DNA of 64,000 bases from Pseudozyma flocculosa PF-1 (lineage: Eukaryota; Basidiomycota; Ustilaginomycetes; Ustilaginales; Ustilaginaceae). Below, piece after piece: positions 21,841 to 34,797 of this stretch (the stretch's first letter is position 1; each line of letters opens with the position of its first letter). Below the pieces are notes generated by a model, which was not told where the DNA came from, did not search any database, and was given only the letters and a program-made list of their open reading frames with translations. The position numbers and the translations under genes are program-made. The stretch is taken from assembly GCF_000417875.1 (NCBI RefSeq), contig NW_006920869.1, positions 861,759 through 925,758 of the forward strand. Direction: 5' to 3'.

Positions 21841-23835
21841 ATGAGGTCCTCGTGGCTCTCGACCGCCTCGGCCGTCTTTGTCTGCGCCGCGGCCGTGGCC
21901 AACAGCTACACGCTGCCGCCCAAGGCCGAGGAGCTCCGTTTCGACCAGGCCGGTAACCTCGTCTGGCAGGAGGACGCCGTCGCCGACAGCGTCCCCTCGC
22001 TCGGCCGCCCCGACTTCTCCGCCCTCGATGTGGTCGACAAGCACGCCTCGTCGGCCGCCTCCAAGGCCAAGCAGTCGGTCGAGGCTATGATCTCCGACGC
22101 CATGCGCGACGTCGAGAGCGCCGTCTCCTGGGCTGAGCACGAGATCGACTCGATCGAGCATGCCATCGACAACGTCATCCACGGCGCCGAGGAGCAGGCC
22201 GAGTCCTGGCTCCGCACCGGCAGGGTCATGGTCGAGGGCCTCGAGTACGAGCGCCTCGTCCACCCGCACTTCCCCGAGTACGCGCTGCGCCTCAGCACCA
22301 CGGGAAAGCCCTTCTGCGACCAGGACGTCGTCCAGCACAGCGGCTACCTCGACATCTCGGGCTCCAAGCACCTCTGGTTCATCTTCTTCGAGAGCCGCAG
22401 CAAGCCCAAGGAGGACCCCGTCGTGCTCTGGCTCAACGGTGGCCCCGGATGCTCGTCGTCGACCGGCCTGCTGTTTGAGCTGGGTCCCTGCCGCGTGGCC
22501 AACGAGGGCAAGAACACCGAGCACAACCCGCACTCGTGGAACAACCACGCCAACCTCCTCTTCCTCGACCAGCCCGTCGACGTCGGCTACAGCTACTCGG
22601 ACGACGACAGCGTCAACAACTCGCCCGCCGCCGCCGAGGACGTCTACGCCTTCCTCCAGCTCTTCTTCAAGAAGTTCCCCGAGTACGCCAACCTGCCCTT
22701 CACCGCCTCGGGCGAGTCGTACGCCGGCACCTACCTGCCCAACATCGCCTCGACCATCCACAAGAAGAACAAGCAGCTCTCGCTCGCCCGCTACCGCGAT
22801 GCCGACGCGGCGCCCATGCACATCAACCTCGAGAGCGTCGCCATCGGCAACGGCCTCAGCGCGCCCCAGATCCAGGTGAGTGGCTGGTGTCGGACCATTC
22901 CCAGCTTGCCACGCCCATCCACGCGTCTCACGCTGACCGGCCGCCATCCTTTTTCCTGTTGCCCTGCAGTTCCCCACCTGGCCCGACTTTGTCTGCGGCG
23001 AGGACAACGAGTTCCGCCTGTTTGAGCCCGAGAGCTCCACCTGCACCTCGATCAGGCAGAAGGCGGCCACGTGCAAGAGCCTCGTCGAGAGCTGCCAGAA
23101 GTACAACAGCCGGCTCACGTGCACGCCGGCCGCGCTGTATTGCTGGTCGATGTACTCGCCCGCCCAGTCGACGGGCCGCAACCTGTACGACACGCGCCGC
23201 AAGTGCGACCGCGCCGAGGACAAGGACGGCCCGCTCTGCTACCGCGAGATGAGCTGGATCGAGACGCTGATGAACCGCGACGACGTCAAGGCTAACCTCG
23301 GCATCGCCAAGAAGCACACCTTCACCAGCTGCAACATGGACATCAACAAGAACTTCCTGCTGCAGGGCGACAGCATGCACGACTCGTCGGCGCTCCTCCC
23401 GGAGCTCATCGAGGACGGCATCCGCCTGCTCATCTACGCCGGCGAGACCGACAGCATGTGAGTACGCGGCTCCGGCTCTGCTGATCCAAAGTGGAGGACC
23501 TGCCTCGGACTCGCTACGATCGAACGCGGCTCGCTGACCTTCTCACACCGCCGTGCGTCCCTGTGCCTCTCGCGCCCCGCAGGTGCCCGTGGAACGGCAA
23601 CTTCCTCTGGGTCAAGGCGCTCGAGACGAGCTTCAAGGCCGAGTTCAACAACGCCACGTCGACCGAATGGAAGGTGGGCGGCAAGCGCGCCGGCCTCGTG
23701 ACCAAGGCCGGCAAGGGCGCCGGCTCAGTCGCCTTCCTCAAGGCCTACAACGCCGGCCACATGTTCCCCGCCGACGCCCCCGAGGCTGCCGCCGAGATGA
23801 TTGAGAAGTGGATCCGCAACGAGGCGTTCGTCTAA
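21841..23835 (+). CDS. Vacuolar-type serine carboxypeptidase (CPY family, S10)
   Basis: Three exons: 21841-22875, 22970-23457 and 23583-23835; 591 aa. It removes C-terminal residues from peptides in the vacuole or outside the cell. A signal peptide is clear (MRSSWLSTASAVFVCAAAVA), followed by a propeptide with acidic amphipathic helices (about 60-125). The mature enzyme has LWLNGGPGCSSSTGL (substrate pocket), catalytic Ser293 in GESYAGTYLP, Asp506 in YAGETDSMCPWNG and His567 in NAGHMFP. Many Cys residues (385-425) should form disulfides. Exon 3 carries the His, and its phase restores the Asp loop, so the model is secure. Long antisense frames over this gene are shadows of codon bias. Confidence 0.96.
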
Positions 23836-25508
23836 GCGCTCGACGGCCGCCCCGCTGGCCCCGCCTTTTTTCTCGATTCGCTCTAGACGGTCGCTCTCGG
23901 CCAGCTTCGGGCCCTCGTGTCGAGTGCCCTCATCCTTCTCCTCTCGTCCCGTCTCCTATGCCGTTCGTATGCTCGAGATAGGCCCTCCATGCTCTCCTTC
24001 ATCGTCTCGTATGCCCGTCTGTCTGGCTCACGTCCAGCTAGCTACACCCTCATTGTCTCCCGAGAATCTTAAAGCGTTTAAAAGTCCCTGCGGCTTGACA
24101 AAGGGACGGCACAACCACTCAAGCGCTGGGGCGAACACCATCATGCTGCGGATGCGCAGGCGAGACTCGCCAAGACCAGGCTCGTTTAAAGATGAATGCC
24201 TTGAGGGAATGGGCAAATCCGGACAACTGTCACGTCGGCAACAGCGGGTTGCCACGGTGTACGGGCGATGGAGAGCAAGGATGCGAAAAGAGGACGGGAG
24301 GGGGGGCCAGGGAGGAGGTGCGGTGATGGCGAGCTTTGGTGGTGGTGTGACCCCGCCCTTTGTTGCGGGACCCCACAGAAGATTCGCTCGATGGTCGACG
24401 GTCGACGGCCGACGGCCAATGGGCTGAGCCTAGGAGGACCTCGAGCAGGCTGGCCGCGGGGGGGCCCGGCTGTCTCTGCTCCGCACCGCCGCTTCGACGC
24501 AGAGAAGCGGCTCAGCTCCGAACCCGCCAAAACAGACCCTCCGCGGCGATCCTCCTCTGGCTGTCAAATACCACACAGGCCCGCGCAGAACAGCAGAAGT
24601 CGGAGGCTGTACGTAACGGTGTGCACAGAGTAGTACACGGTGCACCGACCGTCGGCAGGTGCAAAGCCTCCGCCGGGCGTGCCAACCGCCTCTCTCTGCA
24701 TGCACCGCAGTCGGAGGGAGCGACAACTGCCGAACAGCGCGGGCACGCGGCTCCCCCGCCTTCCCAAGCTTAGCTTCCCTTGCTTCACCGTGCCACAACA
24801 GCGTTCCGTACGTTGGCGCCTCGACATGGGCAAGCGAGCGCAACATGAGACTGGTCGATCAGCAGAAGAGCACCAGGATACCGTACGTCTGCATTTCCGG
24901 CCAGCGTCCCCCGTCTGCCTGTGACAGCTTCGCGCGCCTCTGCCCTTCCTGCCCTTTCACAGCCCCCCACCGCCATCATCACCATGCTCGTCGCTTCCGT
25001 GCGCTACCATCCGGCATTCTTGCTCCAGATCAAGAGATCTCCACTCGGCTATCGCCTGTCGACTAGGAAATCGCCCGACCCGGAGACGCGCAGTCGCAGG
25101 CCCTCCCTTGTTGATCTGAGCTGCACGCCTCCTGCGCCGCACCAGGCCCTACCGGCTCGGTACTTACAGGCGTAGCTGGGTCAGCGGCGATGCGGATCCT
25201 CACCGACTTCGTCTCGCCTGGCGCTACAGATGGCATCTGACCAGAAAAGGCGATGTAGGTACTGGGGCGAGGCGGCGGATGGCAAGCAAGCCCTCCACAC
25301 AAGGCCCGCGGGGATGGCAGCCACCGCGATGAGACAATAGTTAGCAGCAGAAGGGACGGGGCCCGTTCAGCACCTCGACGGGCGGTCTGGAGCGGTGAGT
25401 ACCCAGCCTGGCGCGTATATAGCAAGCATCAGGTGGCCCTGCCTCTGCCGTCCCCATCACGGGTCCTTCAGCGACGATCTGCCACTCCATCTGCTCTCGA
25501 CCTCGACC
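23836..25508. other. 1.7-kb intergenic region
   Basis: Holds the carboxypeptidase 3' UTR and the GH35 promoter. Reading frames are short and lack domain features; I call no gene. Confidence 0.5.
25416..25422 (+). promoter_or_regulatory. TATA box of the beta-galactosidase gene
   Basis: TATATAG, 87 bases upstream of the ATG at 25509, in an otherwise GC-rich context. Confidence 0.65.
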
Positions 25509-28500
25509 ATGCTGACCCGTGGCTTCCTTCCCTTGCTCGGCCTCGCGCTGCAGCTCTTCAGCCATGCCGCCGCGGTCCCCACGACCACCAACAGCCTCTA
25601 CGGCGGCCTCGAGTCCCGCCAGTTCACCTTCGACGAGCGTGCAGCCGTGGGACCGCTCTCGTGGGACGGCACCACGCTCAAGATCGCCGGCCAGCCCTTC
25701 TTCCTGCAGAGTTTTGAGCTCCACCCCTTCCGGCTTCCCGTCCGCGACCTGTGGCGCGACCCGCTGCAGAAGCTCAAGGCGGCCGGCTTCAACACCGTCT
25801 CGATCTACACCCAGTGAGTCCTTGCGTCACCGAACCTCTCGGTGGCAGGCGCGTTTGCCTTTCGCAGTCGAGGGCTCGGACTGATGCAGCCATTCCGCCT
25901 GATCGTTGCGATGCCCGTTCGCAGCTGGGGATCCGTCATGTCGCGGCCCGAGGCTTCTTCGGTCACCTTCAAATCGCCCGGCAACGACCTCGCCCGCTTC
26001 CTCGAGATCTGCAAAGACGTGGGCATCTTTGTCATCCTCCGCCCGGGCCCATACATCAACGCCGAGAGCAACGGCGGCGGCTTCCCTGGCTGGGTCTCGA
26101 ACCTCAATACCCAGACCCGCATCAGCACGCCAGAGTTCCGCGCGGCGTGGGAGCCCTACATGAAGGCCATCTCGCAGACCGCCGCTCCCTTCCAGGCCAA
26201 GCTCGGCGGCGACGGCAAGCTCGACACGAGCGGCGGCACCCTCATCGCCGTCCAGGTCGAGAACGAGTTCACGCAGAACGCCCCCATGGAGGCCTACTTC
26301 AACGAGGTCATCGACGTCTACCGCCAAAACGGCATCACGGTCCCCACCACCTTCAACGCTCTTGGCGGCCGCAAAGACTACTCGAACAACAACAAGCTCG
26401 ACCTCTGGGGCGCCGACAGCTACCCGCAGGGCTTCGACTGCAGCAACCCGGACAAGTGGAACGGCCTGGGCCGCAACTACACCTACCTCTCCGACAACCG
26501 TCCGTCCAACCCGCGCTTCGTGCCCGAGTTCCAGGCGGGCTCGTTTGACCCGTGGGGCGGTCCTGGATACGAGCAGTGCTCCAAGCTCATCAGCCCGCAA
26601 TTCGTGCGCGTCTTTGACAAGAACCTCTTCTCCCAGGGCGTCAAGCTGCTCAGCCACTACATGGGCTTCGGCGGCACCAGCTGGGGCAACTTTGCGTTCG
26701 GCGGCACCGTCTACACCAGCTACGACTACGCCGCGCCCATCGACGAGAAGCGCATCAAGCGCGAAAAGGTCGGCGAGTACAACGTGCTGGGCCAGTTCCT
26801 CCAGTCGTTCCCCGAGTTTGCCTCGTCCTCGGCCGTCGCCAACGCCACCAACCTCGGCGCCGTCGATCAGTCGGCAGCGATCCAGGTGACCCGCATGACG
26901 TCGGCCCAGCAGGGCTCGGGAAGCTGGTACATTGTCCGCAACGACAACGTCAAGTCGACGGCTACGGTGACGTACAAGCTCTCGGTCCAGGTCGCAGGCA
27001 AGCCGCTCGTCATCCCGCGCACGGGTACGATGACGCTCAACGGTCGCGACTCGACCATCATCTCGATCGACAAGCCCCTCGACACCCTCCGGGCCAAGAT
27101 CTCGTACAGCACCGCCGACATCAGCTTCGTCGGCAAGATTGGCAACCGGGACGTCGTGGTCGCCCACGCCGACGTTGGCAAGAACCTCGAGCTCCAGCTG
27201 GCGCCTGTCCAGGGACAGAAGCTCGCGGTCAACTCGGGCGCCGACCAGGTCAAGTCGCAGACGCTGCCGACCGGCGAGCTGGTCATCAACTGGACCGCTG
27301 CCGAGGCTCCCCGCTACGTCTCGGTTGGTGGCGACGGACAGGGGCCCTCGGTGCTGCTCGTCCTCGCGCCGAGCTCGTACGCGCAGCGCTCCCGCTCCAT
27401 CGCTACGGCTAGTGCCGGCTCGCTCGACGAGATCCTCGGCACGGGTGACAGGATCTTGGTCGGTGGCAACGCCTACCACATCGCCAACGGCACCGTCAGG
27501 GGCGACACGCTCCAGCTCTACGGCCAGCTCAGCGACGCCTCGACCATCGAGGTCTTTGCCCCGCCAGCCGTCAAGCAGGTCTCGTTCAACGGCGAAAAGC
27601 TCGGCGGTCTGCAGACGACCGACCTGGGCGTGCTCCGCGGATCCATCGGAGGCCCCAGCACCGAGGCCAAGTCGTGGCAGCCGCCGGCGCTGACGGGTTG
27701 GAAGGCCCAGGACTCCCTGCCCGAGATTAAGCCCGACTACGTGCCGAACGCGGCCGAGTGGATCGACGCCTCCCTCACCTCGACGCCCAACTCGTGGTTC
27801 AAGAACGCCACGACCGGCGGCAAAGTGCTCTTTGCGGCGTCGTACGGCTTCTACTCGAGCGGCAACATCCTGTGGCGCGGATCGTTCAACGTGTCACAGA
27901 ACCAGGTCCCCTCTGCGCTCGAGCTCAACATGATTGGCGGCGATTTCTTCGCCGCCTCGGTGTACCTCAACGGTCGCTACCTCGGTTTCCTCGAGGACTC
28001 GGGCAAGGGGACTGGCAGTGCCAACGCATCGCTATCCATCCCCAAGGAAGCGGTCCAGGTGGGCAAGCAGAACGTCGTCACCATCATCCAGGACGACCTC
28101 GGACTCGAGGAGAGCGGCTCGACCGTCAGCGTCAAGGGCTCGCTGCCGCGGGAGCAGATCAAGCAGCCTCGCGGTATCCTCGGCTTCCGACTGGTCGGCG
28201 GACCGGGCAGCGAGTCGGTGTCGTGGAAGGTGGCGGGCAACCTCGGCGGCGGCTCGTACCCGGACCAGGTCCGAGGCATCCTCAACGAGGGCGGCCTCGC
28301 TGCCGAGCGCGGTGGCTGGCATCTTCCCGGCTTCGACTACTCAAAGTGGGCCGCCGCCGACCCGGCCAAGGGCTTCACGGGTCCCGGCGTGCAGTTCTAC
28401 CGCACCAGCGTCGATCTCAACGTGCCCGCGGGCCACGACCTTCCCCTGAGCTTCGTCTTTGACGGCGAGCAGGCAAAGATGCCCGAGTCCGACTACCGTG

Positions 28501-28742
28501 CGCTCCTCTTCGTCAATGGCTGGCAGTTTGGCCGCCGCCTCGCCCGCTTTGGTCCGCAGACCCGCTTCCCCGTCCCGCCCGGCATCATCAACCCGCGTGG
28601 CAGGAACGAAATCGGCCTCGCCGTCTGGAGCCTCAAGAGCGGCGCCAAGGTCAACCTCAAGCTCGCAGTCGAGGGCAGGTTCAAGGGCGACGTCGACTAC
28701 CAGACCAACAACCCCACCTACCAGCAGGTCCGAGGAAAGTGA
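25509..28742 (+). CDS. Secreted beta-galactosidase, GH35 (LacA type)
   Basis: Two exons: 25509-25813 and 25925-28742; 1040 aa, the usual length for fungal five-domain LacA enzymes. Extracellular hydrolysis of terminal beta-galactosides of plant polysaccharides or lactose. The signal peptide is MLTRGFLPLLGLALQLFSHAAA. The catalytic TIM barrel contains FVILRPGPYINAESNGGGFPGW, acid/base Glu216 in QVENEF and nucleophile Glu303 in RFVPEFQAGSFDPWGG. Downstream come the beta-sandwich domains, with GFYSSGNILWRGSF and LLFVNGWQFGRRLARFGPQTRFPVPPGI near the end. The intron falls after SIYT and is in phase (CA|C). Several N-glycosylation sequons are present. The 550-aa antisense frame is a shadow. Confidence 0.97.
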
Positions 28743-29375
28743 GGGCCATCTTCCCAGCGAGGCGTAGGAGCCCGCACATGACGTATGTAGTTGTCCTGCT
28801 TTTATCTCCGTACGCGCTGGAGTCGATAAGGATCGTCGCATCCGTCTGGTTCAGGATCGAATAGTCAAATAATTGAGCCTACTCTTGTTCCATCGTGCAA
28901 GGGTATGGTCTATCGACTCTGAAGCGCATCAAACATGTTGCAATGATGGTGATGGTGGTGGTGGATGGCTTGCTTCGCCTGACGCAGCGCAATTTGCGGT
29001 CCGGCGCGGTCGGGGCGCTGCGGGATTTCTTTTAGCACAGCCACCATGGCGCCTCGCTCTGCCTTTTCCTTGCTGGCCAGCTGGCGGGCAGGGACTTGGC
29101 TTGCTTGCCTCCTGACCCCCACCTCAACGCCCCATGGCAAAGGCGGTCATCAAGCACTCCCTCGGCCCGATGCCCGCCCTTTCGCCTTTGACCACCACAA
29201 CTGCTCAACCACACAGCTTCCTCTGGCAGCCCGGCTCCTCGCTGAGGCAAGCTACAAGACTCGAGCGCATGCAGCAGAACCGACAGCAACCTCCAACGTT
29301 TGGCCACCTGGCGCAGCCGTGACCCACTCCTGCCTCTGCCCTGCACCAGTTTGATCTCGATCCACAGCAGACAGC
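28743..29375. other. Intergenic region, GH35 3' UTR and LtrA promoter
   Basis: 633 bases, AT-richer just after the GH35 stop (TTTTATCT, AATAATTG) as expected for a terminator and 3' UTR. No gene seen. Confidence 0.5.
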
Positions 29376-31690
29376 ATGGACAGCTCGCAGAACACCGCAA
29401 CTGGCGACCTCGGCCGCCACGCCCGCCATCATGACCGCGAAGCGACACTCACCGGGGGCTCAGACTCCGAGGATCCGCTTCTCAACCAACAAAATGTGGC
29501 TGCACCTAAGCCAGCCAAGACGCCTGAACCGAAGAGTCCATCGATGCTCGTCAAGGAGCTGCACGAGGACAGCGACTCATCCCCGCTATGCAGCTCTCCT
29601 GCTCTGCGAAATGTTCACCCCTCGATGCCGGATGCACACAGCGCCAGAGCGCACGACACCGCTGTCTCCCGCGTCGACGGTCCTTCTTTGCAGCATCGCG
29701 TCTACAGGGAAGCCAACGATGAAGATGACAACAGCGACGGCAACGAACTCGGTGCTGGCGTGGGCAGCAGCTTGAACCCTCTCTCGGCGCCTGGACACCA
29801 CAACGAGCCCCCAACGCCACTGCCATCTGGATTCAAGCTGCCTTCATTTGACGACCTCCTCTTCGATCTCCTCTTTGCCGCTGTCCTCACCGTCTACTCG
29901 AGCTCGGTCGAGCTTGGCTCGCCCGGGCAGATCTTTGGCTTCGTCGGCTTCTTTGCGCTGCTGTGGTGGACATGGTGGAGTCAGACGTTGTTCGACGTCC
30001 GTTTCCGCGAGGGTCCCACACGCCCGCTGTGGCTTCGATTCCTGCAAGGCGTCGTCCGCCTTTGCCTGCTCGGCGCCTGGCTTGCCTTCGCCACAACTGT
30101 CTCTGAGTTCGCCCGGCAGAGCTTCACCAACTTCGCCGCCTGCTACGCCGTCACTCGGGCCTGTCTTGCGCTGGACCACCTCCTCGTGCTCTTCCACGGC
30201 GTCCACAAGCATAGCCGCAAGACTTTTGTCGCTGTCAGCGTCCAGGTGGCGGTACTCATCATCTCTGGCCTGCTGTGGGTCCTGAGCCGCTTCTACGACC
30301 AGCGTCCTCCGGTCGGCTGGCAGCAACTCGTCATGTGGTTCTCTGGCATCGCCGGCGAAGCCATTGTCCAGATCGCGCTGGAGAAAATCGATATCTTCGC
30401 GCCCACTCTGCACGAGACCATTGTGGCGGACCGGCTCGCCACATTTGGTCTCATTGTGCTCGGAGAGGGCTTCAACGGCCTTGGCACCGTCATCAACTCG
30501 ATCAGCCCGGGCACGCGAGACTGGCAGCGTGGAGGCATCCCCATGGGTGGCTGGGGCGGCCTGACGATCCTGCAAGTGCTGAGCAGCCTGGTGATCGTGG
30601 TGATGCAGTTCTACGGTTACTTCCGTGGAGCGGTGCGCGAGATGGAGGCGGGCGCAATGACGGTGCTGGCGTGGGCCTACGCGCACGTCATCCTCCATCT
30701 CTCCAGCGCCGTCACGGTAATCGGGCTCAAGAAGGCGGTCCTCTTCTTCAACGCGCTCTCGGCGCTGGGTCGCTACCTCGAGCAGCCGCAGAACTACCTT
30801 CCGCCGACGCCGCCCTGGTCTGATGTGACTAGCAGCATGCTCGTGTCCATCTACGACGACAACATCACCGACATGCCGGCGGAGGTCGTTGACACGGTGC
30901 GCAGCACGATGGCGCTGATCCAGTCGACGAGCGGTGCCGAGATCCCCTCGGTGGACCAGGTGGTCGCGATGCGCAACGTCACGGCGGCCGTGACCCCGGT
31001 GACTTGGGATGCGCCGTTGCGTCTCCAGTTCAGCGACATGTTTGGCGCCACGTCTGCCATCAGCGATGCCAACTCGTACCTCGAGTATGTCGAAGGCGAG
31101 CTCTTCCACTTCAAGTATCTCATTGCCGCCTGCGCCATCTTTCTGGCCGGCGACGTGGTGGTCAAGCTGCTGCAGTACAGCTCGAAGGGGGAGTGGCGGA
31201 GGTGGTTGCCCTGGTGAGTTGCTGCGTTGGAGCCGCAGCCCGCCGAGACCCTGTGCTGGGCGCGCACATTACTCTGTCGTCGGGGCTGCTGACGGACGAG
31301 CGACTCTTTGTGGCTGTTAATGATCCGGCGTGAGCAACGGCAGCCTCGTCTCGCGCTTTGTCTTTTCGCTGGTGCTGGTGGCGCTGCAGCTGGTCTATGT
31401 CACGTTCGATGGTGTTCCCAGGTGCGTTGTCGGTCGCGACGAGGCTACGGCCAGCGCTGGCGGGCCTACCCTGGCGCACACACTGACTTTGACCCCAACC
31501 CTGCCGACTGTCGGACCGGCAAACCAACAGCTCTGCGGCGTTGACGGGAGCGCTGGCGATAGTGGCGTCGATCCTGGTGGTCGAGTACCTGCTGCGCAGC
31601 ATCCTGGTGCTGCACCTTCAGAGGCGTCAGCGCCGCGGCACCGGACCCGCTGGCAAGGAAGGGTTCCGGCTGACCCGCTTTGGACCGTAG
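29376..31690 (+). CDS. LtrA-family (low temperature requirement) multi-span membrane protein
   Basis: Three exons: 29376-31213, 31344-31421 and 31531-31690; 691 aa. The family is named after Listeria LtrA; its biochemical role is not established. A hydrophilic Ser/Asp/His-rich N-terminus (about 150 residues) precedes the conserved start of the membrane region, FDDLLFDLLFAAVLTVYSS, then FALLWWTWWSQTLFDVRF. The central motif DRLATFGLIVLGEGFNGL is the LtrA hallmark (FGLIVLGE). At least eight hydrophobic helices can be counted. Exons 2 and 3 add two more helices (LVSRFVFSLVLVALQLVYVTF and ALAIVASILVVEYLLRSILVL) and a basic tail. The exon 2 acceptor could alternatively be at 31334. Confidence 0.87.
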
Positions 31691-32150
31691 ACGACGAGAC
31701 CGAGATGCGCTGAATTGACCAGCAGACAAGAGGCTGACATCTGGTCTGCTTCTCTGTGGAACGCAGCAGCGCCTGGCTCCCTTTGCTGTGCCGCCGAGGT
31801 GCGCGCCTGGGTGATGGAGGTCGTCCATCGGGAAGGTGTCGGATGTGTCCACATCCCGCCCCGACCGGCTATCTGCCACCCTCGGGCTGGGTCGCAGCGG
31901 CTATTTTTGCACAGATTAAAGCTGCTGCTTGCTTTGCTCGTTGGCTTTGCATCCGCGGCGGCTACTTCAGGCTCACCTCGTCCTCCACACGGCGTCGGGC
32001 AGGCAGCCTTGGCCCCCCGCCGCCTTCGACGCTCTATGTCCATCTCTTCGCAGCCGCTGACAGCTTGACCGCCCTGACCCTCGTCAGCCCCCTCCTCGCC
32101 GCCATCACAGGGCGCTACCACCACCACCACCACCATCAAAGCGCTGAGCC
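31691..32150. other. Promoter region of the Zn2Cys6 regulator
   Basis: 460 bases with a C/T-rich leader and a (CAC)n run at about 32118-32136, close to the ATG at 32151. Confidence 0.5.
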
Positions 32151-34797
32151 ATGCCGTTGCCATCGATGGACGACGCCTCCCCGCTACGACGCACTCGCGG
32201 CGCACTCGCCTGCCTTGCCTGCCGCGCTGCAAAGAGCAAGTGCGACGGACAGCAGCCCGACAAGATCCTCGCCGCAGCAGCGGCATCATCATCGTCGTCG
32301 TCGTCGTCGTCCTCGCTCCTCACCCAGCTATCGCCCAACCCGTGCTCACGCTGCGCCATGCACAAGCTACCTTGCCGCTGGAAACCGTGTCAGCGCACCG
32401 GCAGGCCGCGCAAGCAACCCACGCAGCCTCGCCCCGCAGACTCTTGTCGCCTCCCGGCCTCACCCCTGGCTGCTACCGACATTGCCACAAGTGGCGACTA
32501 CCGCGACAAGGACGGCGACATCGTCCCCGCCACCTTGCCCCCCCGCGCAAGTGCAACACGCACCGCCGACCCCTCTGCGTGGATCGCAGGACTCGACCTC
32601 GACGCGTCGTCCGCTCCCAACCTTGGCGCCCTTTACCAAGCGTCGTCCTCCACCGCATTCGCCACACCATTCTCGTGGGATGCTCTCGACGCCCAGCTAT
32701 GGCCGCAGCCACTCGAGGCATACCAGGACACCGCCGTCTCTTCCGAGAGTCTCTCGTCCTCCGCCGCCACCACCGACGACAGCGCCCTCTCGCCTTCGGA
32801 CCAGATGCGAAGGCTGGCTGGACTTGTCAGACCGCACTCGGCCCTGGTGCACAGCAGCAGTGCCAGCGCGTCCCCGCTCGACACCCTGCCTCAGTCGGAT
32901 GTTGTCTCTTTGGGGTGAGTCGGCCTTTGCCACAGGGCGCGATCGGGGGTGTCCGGGGCCTCTCTTCCACCACGGCCGCTCCAGGCTGCTGAATGAATGC
33001 CTCTTTCTTTCCCTGCTGCTTGCTGCTGCTCAGCTTGAGCCGCTTTTTCGACAGTTTCGCGCTCTCTGTGCCGGTTCTCGGTGAGGCCGACGACTTTCTC
33101 AACCGCCTCTCACCGCGGCCGTCCAACCCAGCAGCGCTGTCCTGGGACGCTTCGGCTTCCAGCTCATCGGCCCAGGACCGCAGCGAGGACCTCGCCGCCT
33201 CTCTTTCTGCTAAAGCAGCCGCTGTCATCGGCCACTCGCTCTACCTCGGCACCTCTTCGGAGCAGGCAACCTCTCTATTGGCGTCGCTCGAAACTTCGAT
33301 CGAGGCAAGGGGCGATGGCACTTCGACTGAGCAGGATGCCGCGACATGCCTCGACCGCATCGTCTGCCACCTTCTTCTGTCTTACGCCTACTACGGTCGC
33401 AACTTCCGCGACAAAGCATCTCACCAGCTCGATTGTGCGCTAGCGGTGGCCCGAAAGGCTTCGCTCGACTCTCTTGACGATGCAGCACCCGGCTTCGGGC
33501 CCTTCAGCTCGTCCCCCGGCAAGCTAAAAGAAGCAGGCCGAAGGGCATGGTGGGAGATCTGCATCGCCGACGTCATGATGAGCTCGAGCACCAGCGGAGA
33601 GATTCCGAGAAGGCTCAATACGCAGCCAAAAGCTCAGAGGGTTCGGATACCTCAAGACCTCGGCGTGAGTCTGGCAGCAGCTGCAAGTTGAAGCCTTTAT
33701 CGGCGGGAAGTTCCCGTCTTCCCTTGTCTCCCTCTCCGGAGCTCGCGACACTGACGTTTGCACGCCCCTCCTGATCATTAGTCGACGTCGAGCTCAGTCT
33801 ACATGCTGCGCATTGAGGCTGTGTATCTGATGGCCGAATGCATCACCGAGCACGCAACGCCTTCCGTGGAGCGCCTCAGCTCGCTGGACGGCATCTTGGC
33901 AAATCTCATCGCCCGAGCGCAAACCGCCTGGCTGACGGCCGCGCGCGCGCTGGCAAGCGCCGGCCGGGTGCGAGCGCCCAAGGCCGCGGCCACTCGCGAA
34001 GTCTGCCTTTTCGACACGGCTGTTCTGCTCCATGCGTGAGTGTCTTGTTTGTGCGGCGCTGCGGTGGTCTTTGTAGCTCCCGCTTACCTCGCGAGTTCTT
34101 GTTCCTTTCCACTGTTCCGCCTCGTCTGTATGCCGGCAGCTGCCGTATCCAGTTGCATCGCAAAGCTTGGTTCGCCGACCTGACCTTGGGTCTCGACTCG
34201 TGCAGCTTCAAAACTCAAGTGACGGACAGGCAGGACCCGGACCAGAGGCAGATGCAGGTCAGCGTGGGCAGGATTCTCGAGGTGAGTTGGTGGATCCGTC
34301 TTCCGAGCTGCGATGCCCAGGCGGCGACGGAGGCTGAGGCAGGCCTCTTTCCGACCCCGCGGCTTCGACAACAGGCGTCTCGCAACATCTCCAGACTCAT
34401 TCGATACGACTTGGACTTGACGTTCGAGGAAGCGACGTCCTCACCGCTCTCAAGCCTATCGTCGTCTGTATCGATACACGGGTCGGCGGCAAGCGGTTCG
34501 GCACCGCCACACTGGCCCTTTATCGGGTGCTGTCTCATGATTGGCGCCTACGGCGGCTGGGTCTCGATCGCCTCGACGTCGTCGTCGCCGCCAGAAGCGC
34601 AGTCGACGCCTTCGACATCGAATCACTCGAGCGACACGAGCGATGCCGCCGACAGGCAGCATTGGCTCCATCGCGAGATTGAGAGCGGCCTCGACCTGGC
34701 GTACACTTCGCTCGAGAGGCTCGCAGCCGTCTACCCCATCGCCGACGTGTTCAGAGACGAGGTAATACGGTGCCGAGAAATGATCGGGCTTCCGTAG
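32151..34797 (+). CDS. Zn(II)2Cys6 fungal transcription factor
   Basis: Four exons: 32151-32914, 33034-33664, 33782-34035 and 34140-34797; 768 aa. The N-terminal binuclear zinc cluster has Cys21, 24, 31, 65, 68 and 75. Spacing C-x2-C-x6-C and C-x2-C-x6-C is normal, but the loop between the third and fourth Cys is 33 residues and contains five Ala and ten Ser coded by a microsatellite. A basic RTGRPRKQP patch follows. Exons 2-4 give a helical region resembling the fungal middle homology domain (CLDRIVCHLLLSYAYYGRNFRDKASHQLDCALAVARK; RRAWWEICIADVMM). The C-terminus is helical. A possible 39-nt in-frame intron lies at 34282-34320. It may regulate nearby transporters or catabolic genes (inference). 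Confidence 0.88.
32285..32312. repeat. TCA/TCG trinucleotide microsatellite within the zinc-cluster coding sequence
   Basis: Trinucleotide run coding the poly-Ser part of the loop between Cys31 and Cys65. Confidence 0.85.

Noticed and set aside
21658..23223. 521-aa minus-strand frame
   Set aside because: Lies antisense over exon 1 and part of exon 2 of the carboxypeptidase; Val/Gly/Leu/Glu-rich mirror translation of GC-rich codons.
25827..27479. 550-aa minus-strand frame
   Set aside because: Antisense to the GH35 catalytic region and without recognisable motifs.
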